A stretch of 64,000 bases of DNA from Pseudomonadales bacterium (GTDB taxonomy: Bacteria; Pseudomonadota; Gammaproteobacteria; Pseudomonadales; Azotimanducaceae). Under the pieces are notes generated by a model. That model was not told where the DNA came from and did no database searches. It saw nothing but the letters and a program-made list of their open reading frames with translations. The stretch spans positions 1,798,001 through 1,862,000 of the forward strand of contig WLWP01000001.1 in assembly GCA_012103505.1 (NCBI GenBank), given 5' to 3'. Below, piece after piece: positions 59,839 to 64,000 of this stretch. The position numbers and the translations under genes were made by a program. The first letter of the stretch is position 1; each line of letters starts with the position of its first letter.

Positions 59839-60576
59839 ATGACCATAGATCTTGCAACAACGCCAATCTGTAACGACGAGCTGGGACTTTTACAGGGGTT
59901 GGCCTCGACCCGCGCTATCCGGCGCTATCTGCCAGAGCCAATTCCAGAACAGTCGTTGCGTGACATGCTTTGGAGTGCAACACGGGCACCCAGTGGCAGC
60001 AATCGTCAGCCTTTTCGATTTGTTGTATTGACCGACTCTGACAAAGCGATACAAGCGAAAGCCCTAATCGCGACAGCAGCACAATCTATCTGGAACGAAA
60101 AAAGAACAAACGACCAATATGACAAAGGCAGTGGTTCCGACCCCAACTCGCCGAAAGCTCGCATGGCGAACGTCATGCAGCACTACGTGGACAACTTTAG
60201 CGAAGTACCAGCATTGGTTTTACCTTGTCTCGTTCGCTACCGAGCGCCCAATCCCGCGGAGGGAGCATCAGTCTATCCCGCAGTTCAGAACTTGTTACTC
60301 GCTGCAAGAGGAATGGGCTACGGGGGCGTGATTACCGGTTTTCATCGCCCAGTAGAAGACCAACTCAAAGCATTGCTTAACATTCCAGAAGAGGTATTTA
60401 TCACCTGCACTGTAACCTTAGGCAAACCAGCCGGGAATCACGGACCTGTGCGCAGACGACCTTTGCCAGAACTTGTCTATGGCGATACCTGGGAGCAGGC
60501 ACCAGGATGGGCAATTGATCCACCAGGCACTCGACACACACAAGCCGGTCCACCCAAGGGAAGTAAGGTAGTCTAA
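59839..60576 (+). CDS. Nitroreductase-family flavoprotein
   Basis: A 245-residue FMN-dependent NAD(P)H oxidoreductase. 'STRAIRRYLPEPIPEQSLRDMLWSATRAPSGSNRQPFRFVV' has the RSxRxY and SGxNxQP FMN-binding motifs; 'AVQNLLLAARGMGYGGVITGF' and the C-terminal 'RRRPLPELVYGDTWEQAP' complete the fold. Substrates may be nitroaromatics, quinones or dehalogenation targets. The stop abuts the next gene directly, so they form an operon. Confidence 0.93.
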   Translation: MTIDLATTPICNDELGLLQGLASTRAIRRYLPEPIPEQSLRDMLWSATRAPSGSNRQPFRFVVLTDSDKAIQAKALIATAAQSIWNEKRTNDQYDKGSGSDPNSPKARMANVMQHYVDNFSEVPALVLPCLVRYRAPNPAEGASVYPAVQNLLLAARGMGYGGVITGFHRPVEDQLKALLNIPEEVFITCTVTLGKPAGNHGPVRRRPLPELVYGDTWEQAPGWAIDPPGTRHTQAGPPKGSKVV

Positions 60577-61548
60577 ATGAAAGCGATCGTCTGCGAGAAT
60601 TTTGGTCCACCCAGCGCCCTGAAAGAAATTGACATAGAGCAACCAACGCTCAAGCCAAATGGGGTTCGTGTGTCCGTACGCGCAGCCGGTGTGGGCTTCG
60701 TCGATGGCTTAATGATTCAAGGCAAATACCAAGTCAAACCGGAGCTACCTTACTTTCCAGGTAGTGAATTCTGTGGAGAAGTCATCGAGTGTGGTAGCGA
60801 GGTAACTTCTCTTGAACTCGGACAATCCGTGATGGGATTAGCTAGCAGCGGCGCATTTTCTGAAGAAGTTGTTATGCCAGAGTCTCGCCTCATAACGGTA
60901 CCTAGTGGCGTTACGCACGCAATCGCTGCCAGCCTATACGCAAACTATGCGACGGCGTTATATGGCTTGCGGGATTGTGGTGAGTTACAAACGGGTGAAA
61001 CTATCCTGGTCCTCGGTGCTGCCGGGGGTGTGGGGTCAGCCTGTATCACCACCGCGAAGGCGATGGGTGCCCAAGTCATAGCGGCAGCCTCTTCTGCCGC
61101 TAAACGCGCAGCTGCCATACGAAACGGCGCTGATGCAACGGTGGACTACACCGCCGAGAAGTGGCGTGACGAGCTACAATCTGTAACTCCCAATGGCCTT
61201 AATCTGGTCTATGACCCAGTTGGCGGTGATTACTCGGAAGCTGCGTTCAGATCTTTGTCTCCCGGAGGACGACACTTAGTGGTTGGTTTTGCGGCAGGTT
61301 CAATTCCTGCAATTCCGCTCAACCTAGCCCTTCTGAAACGTTCAAGCATTGTCGGAGTCGATTGGGGTGGCGAGGCACGTGCTCACCCCGAGATCAATAC
61401 GGAAATGATCGGCACTATCTTGCGCTGGATTGAAACAGGCAAATTACAACCAGCCGAAATCGTCGAAGAGCCGATGTCAAATATCCACGCCGCGTTGGAT
61501 GCCCAGTTAGCCGGTGAAATAGTCGGCAAATTGGTACTTGTGGCTTAG
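60577..61548 (+). CDS. NADPH:quinone oxidoreductase-like MDR protein
   Basis: A 323-residue zinc-free medium-chain reductase. 'MKAIVCENFGPPSALKEIDIEQ', 'AAGVGFVDGLMIQGKYQVKPELPYFPGSEFCGEVIECG' and the dinucleotide loop 'LVLGAAGGVGSACITTAKAMGAQVIAAAS' are diagnostic for QOR. It starts immediately at the nitroreductase stop. It likely reduces quinones or enones; the pair with a nitroreductase supports a redox-detoxification function. Confidence 0.93.
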   Translation: MKAIVCENFGPPSALKEIDIEQPTLKPNGVRVSVRAAGVGFVDGLMIQGKYQVKPELPYFPGSEFCGEVIECGSEVTSLELGQSVMGLASSGAFSEEVVMPESRLITVPSGVTHAIAASLYANYATALYGLRDCGELQTGETILVLGAAGGVGSACITTAKAMGAQVIAAASSAAKRAAAIRNGADATVDYTAEKWRDELQSVTPNGLNLVYDPVGGDYSEAAFRSLSPGGRHLVVGFAAGSIPAIPLNLALLKRSSIVGVDWGGEARAHPEINTEMIGTILRWIETGKLQPAEIVEEPMSNIHAALDAQLAGEIVGKLVLVA

Positions 61549-61606
61549 CCCTCGTCGATCTGTCCTTTGGGACTAATCTTCTTGGCCAATCCTAAGAGCC
61601 AGCCTA

Positions 61607-63118
61607 CTAACCCTCTGTTAGAACCGGTGGGAGGTGGTCCAGGTTCCAACGACTCGCCTGTTCATAAGCATAGGCCGCCTGCAAAACTTCGAAATCACGG
61701 TAGCGCGGACCGATGATTTGTAACCCCATCGGCAATCCAGCAGAGCTAAAACCTGCGGGCACGTTGATCACCGGACATCCCGACATCGTCCCTGGAACTA
61801 CAACTTCCATCCATCGATGGTAGGTATCCATCTGCTTTCCAGCAATTTCTTTCGGCCAGTGTGTGTCTGCATCAAATGGAAACACCTGTGCCGTCGGCAA
61901 CACTAGAAAATCAACTTTTGTAAAAGCCTGAACCAGTGTTTGGTACCAGCGGCCACGTGCACTCATCGCAGCGGCGACGTTTTCAGCGGTGTACTTCGCA
62001 CCACCCTCAATTTCCCAGATCAGCTCTGGCTTCAATTGCGCACGCATGACGGGATCCTTATACATGGCCATCGCTCTTGCTCGATTACCCCAGTGGCGAT
62101 ACGTGAGCCATGTTTGCCACAAGTCAGCCATCGAGTAGCTAAGATCGAATGCGTCAACCTGAAAACCAGCGGCTCTAAACCCTTGTAACGCTGTTTCGCA
62201 AACATCCATCACACCTGGCTCGGTGGGGAGATAACCATCGAAATCTCCAAGCCAGCCTATACGTCTGCCCTGCCAATCCCTTTTCAGTGAATGGTTAAAT
62301 TGGTTTGGATCGATTGGCAGTGCATTCGGCACTCGTTGATCTGGACCCGCTATCGTCGCAAGCAATCGCGCAGTATCAGTTACAGTCCTCGCCATCGGGC
62401 CATTACAGGCAAGCGTCTCCGCGAGATCCGCACCTAGCGGTACAACCCCCGGTGTCGGACGGAATCCAATAACATTGTTGAAAGCGCCTGGATTTCGTAA
62501 CGAGCCCATCATGTCGCTACCATCCGCCACGGCTAGCATGCGTAAGCCGAGGGCAGAAGCTGCGCCGCCACTACTGCCGCCCGCTGTTTTATTACTGTTA
62601 AAGGCTGATTTAGTGGCGCCAAAAACCCGATTGTATGACTGTGAACCGAGCCCAAATTCAGGCACGTTGGTTTTGCCTATGACGATGCCACCGGCGGCTT
62701 TCATGCGAGCGACATGCACGGAGTCCGCAGCAGCTACGCTGTTCGCAAAGATCGGAGAGCCGGAGGTGGTAATAAACCCTTTAGCGTTAGCCAGATCTTT
62801 AATTGCAATTGGGAATCCGTGCATCCAGCCCCGATCTAACCCGCTTGCCAGATCTTGGTCCGCTTTTTGTGCTGCGGCGAGCAAAACTTCTAGATCCGCC
62901 ATTGAAACTATGGCGTTGAACGTCTTGTTGTAAGTAGCAATTTGCTCTAAGTAAGCTGCCATCACTTCAACACAACTTACTTCTCGTGAGTGAATCGCTT
63001 TGCTGAGGCTTATAGCATCCAAGTAGACAATCTGCGCAGGTTGGCTGTGCGCAGTTAACGGCACAGCAGCACCGACACTAGCGACCGCAGCTGACACTAA
63101 AAACTCGCGTCGCCTCAT
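61607..63118 (-). CDS. Exported amidase (amidase signature family)
   Basis: A 503-residue amidase from ATG 63118 (GGGG upstream; longer frame to 63142). The start 'MRRREFLVSAAVASVGAA' resembles a twin-arginine signal. The Ser-cisSer-Lys triad is covered by 'FPIAIKDLANAKGF' (Lys), 'NKTAGGSSGGAASALGL' and the following Ser. C-terminal 'PVINVPAGFSSAGLPMGLQIIG' is typical. It hydrolyses amides in the periplasm; the substrate is unknown. Confidence 0.93.
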   Translation of the reverse strand: MRRREFLVSAAVASVGAAVPLTAHSQPAQIVYLDAISLSKAIHSREVSCVEVMAAYLEQIATYNKTFNAIVSMADLEVLLAAAQKADQDLASGLDRGWMHGFPIAIKDLANAKGFITTSGSPIFANSVAAADSVHVARMKAAGGIVIGKTNVPEFGLGSQSYNRVFGATKSAFNSNKTAGGSSGGAASALGLRMLAVADGSDMMGSLRNPGAFNNVIGFRPTPGVVPLGADLAETLACNGPMARTVTDTARLLATIAGPDQRVPNALPIDPNQFNHSLKRDWQGRRIGWLGDFDGYLPTEPGVMDVCETALQGFRAAGFQVDAFDLSYSMADLWQTWLTYRHWGNRARAMAMYKDPVMRAQLKPELIWEIEGGAKYTAENVAAAMSARGRWYQTLVQAFTKVDFLVLPTAQVFPFDADTHWPKEIAGKQMDTYHRWMEVVVPGTMSGCPVINVPAGFSSAGLPMGLQIIGPRYRDFEVLQAAYAYEQASRWNLDHLPPVLTEG

Positions 63119-63250
63119 ATCTGTCCCCTTCTGTCTCGTCACACGTTGTTGGTATTGACCAGTTCCCGGACCAGTTCACTCGCTGTTAGACTTACTGGCT
63201 CGCGTCTAGCCACCGCTGGTTAGGTAATCGCTGACTATGAAGGAATTACT

Positions 63251-64000
63251 GTGCTGCAAGAACGGATCGAAGGCAAATGGATCGCATGTTTCGAGCGTGT
63301 GTTTACACGGTGTAAAGTTGAGGTGGGTGAAGAAGTGGCAATCCTGTCTGAAACCCAATCACGCTCAATCAACCGCGAACTTGCCGAGCTCGCTCTAATC
63401 CGGCTCGGCGCAAAGCCCTACCACGTGATCATTCCAACTCCTGCGCAAACGGCACCCGTCCCCATCCGCTCAACCGGCGCCACCGACGTGATTCAACAGT
63501 CGGCGTCCGTGATTCAGGCATTGTCATCAGCCGGGTTTGTAGTCGATTGTACGGTGGAAGGCATGTTACACGCAGCAGAGCTACCGCAGATCCTTAAAGG
63601 CGGCGCGCGGGTACTCATGGTTTCCAACGAACATCCCGAGGCTCTCGAGCGGGTTGAACCGACTGAAGAGCTAGAAGCCAGGGTCAAAGCTGGTATGAAG
63701 ATGTTTAGGGGCGGCAGTCGGCTGCAGTCGGCTGCAGGTCACATCTTCAGCAGGGACTGACTTAAGCGTAAATCTCGAAGGTGCCGTGGTCGGCGGTGGT
63801 TGGGGATACGTATCTAGACCTGGCTTGATCAGTCATTGGCCGGGAGGGCTGTGTCTTTGTTTCCCTGCTGCAGGAACTGTGAACGGGACGCTTGTGCTCG
63901 ATCGTGGCGATGTAAATCTAACTTTCAAAAGATACGCGGACGCGCCCATTGCCCTGAAAATAGAAAACGACTACGTCGTCAATATCGAAGGCTCTGGTGT
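63251..64000 (+). pseudogene. M29/NicX-type metalloenzyme with frameshift (truncated by window)
   Basis: From GTG 63251 (AAGGA upstream) the frame runs 169 residues with 'VGEEVAILSETQSRSINRELAELALIRLGAKPYHV' and 'ALSSAGFVVDCTVEGMLHAAELPQILKGGARVL'. The family (aminopeptidase T / 2,5-dihydroxypyridine dioxygenase-like) continues in another frame as 'VTSSAGTDLSVNLEGAVVGGG' and 'RPGLISHWPGGLCLCFPAAGTVNG' to the window end. The shift is explained by a 10-bp tandem duplication TCGGCTGCAG (63718-63727 and 63728-63737). Removing one copy restores 'RLQVTSSAGTDL'. Confidence 0.8.
63718..63737. repeat. 10-bp tandem duplication
   Basis: Two exact adjacent copies of TCGGCTGCAG. The second copy shifts the reading frame of the M29/NicX-type gene by +1; a single copy restores it. 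Confidence 0.8.

Noticed and set aside
1..64000. CRISPR arrays, insertion sequences, prophage, rRNA or tRNA genes
   Set aside because: No direct-repeat array, transposase, integrase, tail or capsid protein, or tRNA fold was seen on either strand.

Overview
The window is gene-dense DNA of about 50-55% GC that reads as the chromosome of an aerobic, free-living, probably marine gammaproteobacterium. The case rests on an Escherichia-type tail-specific protease, PdxH, exonuclease III, Coq4 (a ubiquinone pathway protein), a Qnr-family pentapeptide protein of the kind found in aquatic gammaproteobacteria, and many CoA-ester, glutathione and alkanal-monooxygenase-type enzymes. No rRNA, tRNA, CRISPR array, phage or insertion sequence was seen. 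The species cannot be named from this.

Layout. 1-4717: end of a peptide-type ABC importer operon (binding protein, two permeases, two ATPases, overlapping stops and starts). 4739-11276: DUF503 and acetyltransferase genes, LLM oxidoreductase, an amber-interrupted Nudix gene, enoyl-CoA hydratase, thiolase, a lipoprotein and pdxH. 11315-16685: an MFS exporter divergent from a Qnr-like protein, an FKBP isomerase, and the Prc protease. 16731-22400: thrS behind what looks like a complete threonine leader-peptide attenuator, then an SLC13-type permease and a sulfatase. 22504-31500: a basic Cys protein, two SDR genes (one frameshifted), AhpD-like and phosphatase-like proteins, a J-domain protein, a tannase-like esterase, an alpha/beta hydrolase, a crotonase and an LLM enzyme. 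31558-38125: GST and TetR genes divergent from coq4, GMC oxidoreductase, LLM enzyme, serine hydrolase, GST. 38300-42142: DUF2807 protein, glycosyltransferase, asparagine synthetase. 42167-49707: serine hydrolase, crotonase, carbonic anhydrase, a CarH-like MerR regulator flanked by structured noncoding RNA candidates, kinase-like protein, MORN/Sel1 lipoprotein. 49733-64000: a deleted carotenoid oxygenase, xthA, zinc peptidase, GST, flavin proteins, esterase, FMO, OsmC, a third serine hydrolase, two MDR reductases, nitroreductase, amidase and a frameshifted M29-type gene.

Most enzymes look like scavenging and detoxification functions for acyl-CoA, aromatic or electrophilic substrates: three LLM oxidoreductases, three crotonases, three glutathione transferases, three class C beta-lactamase-like hydrolases, two SDRs and two quinone or alkenal reductases.

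The two strongest unusual signals are RNA-based. The first is a threonine-rich 30-codon leader, three mutually exclusive hairpins and an intrinsic terminator upstream of a thrS that lacks the usual TGS domain. The second is a short RNA after the CarH-like gene with its own consensus promoter, a three-way junction, a C-rich anti-Shine-Dalgarno loop and a U tail. Four genes carry clear disruptions (amber codon, homopolymer frameshift, internal deletion, 10-bp tandem duplication). Whether these are genome decay or assembly error cannot be decided from the sequence alone.
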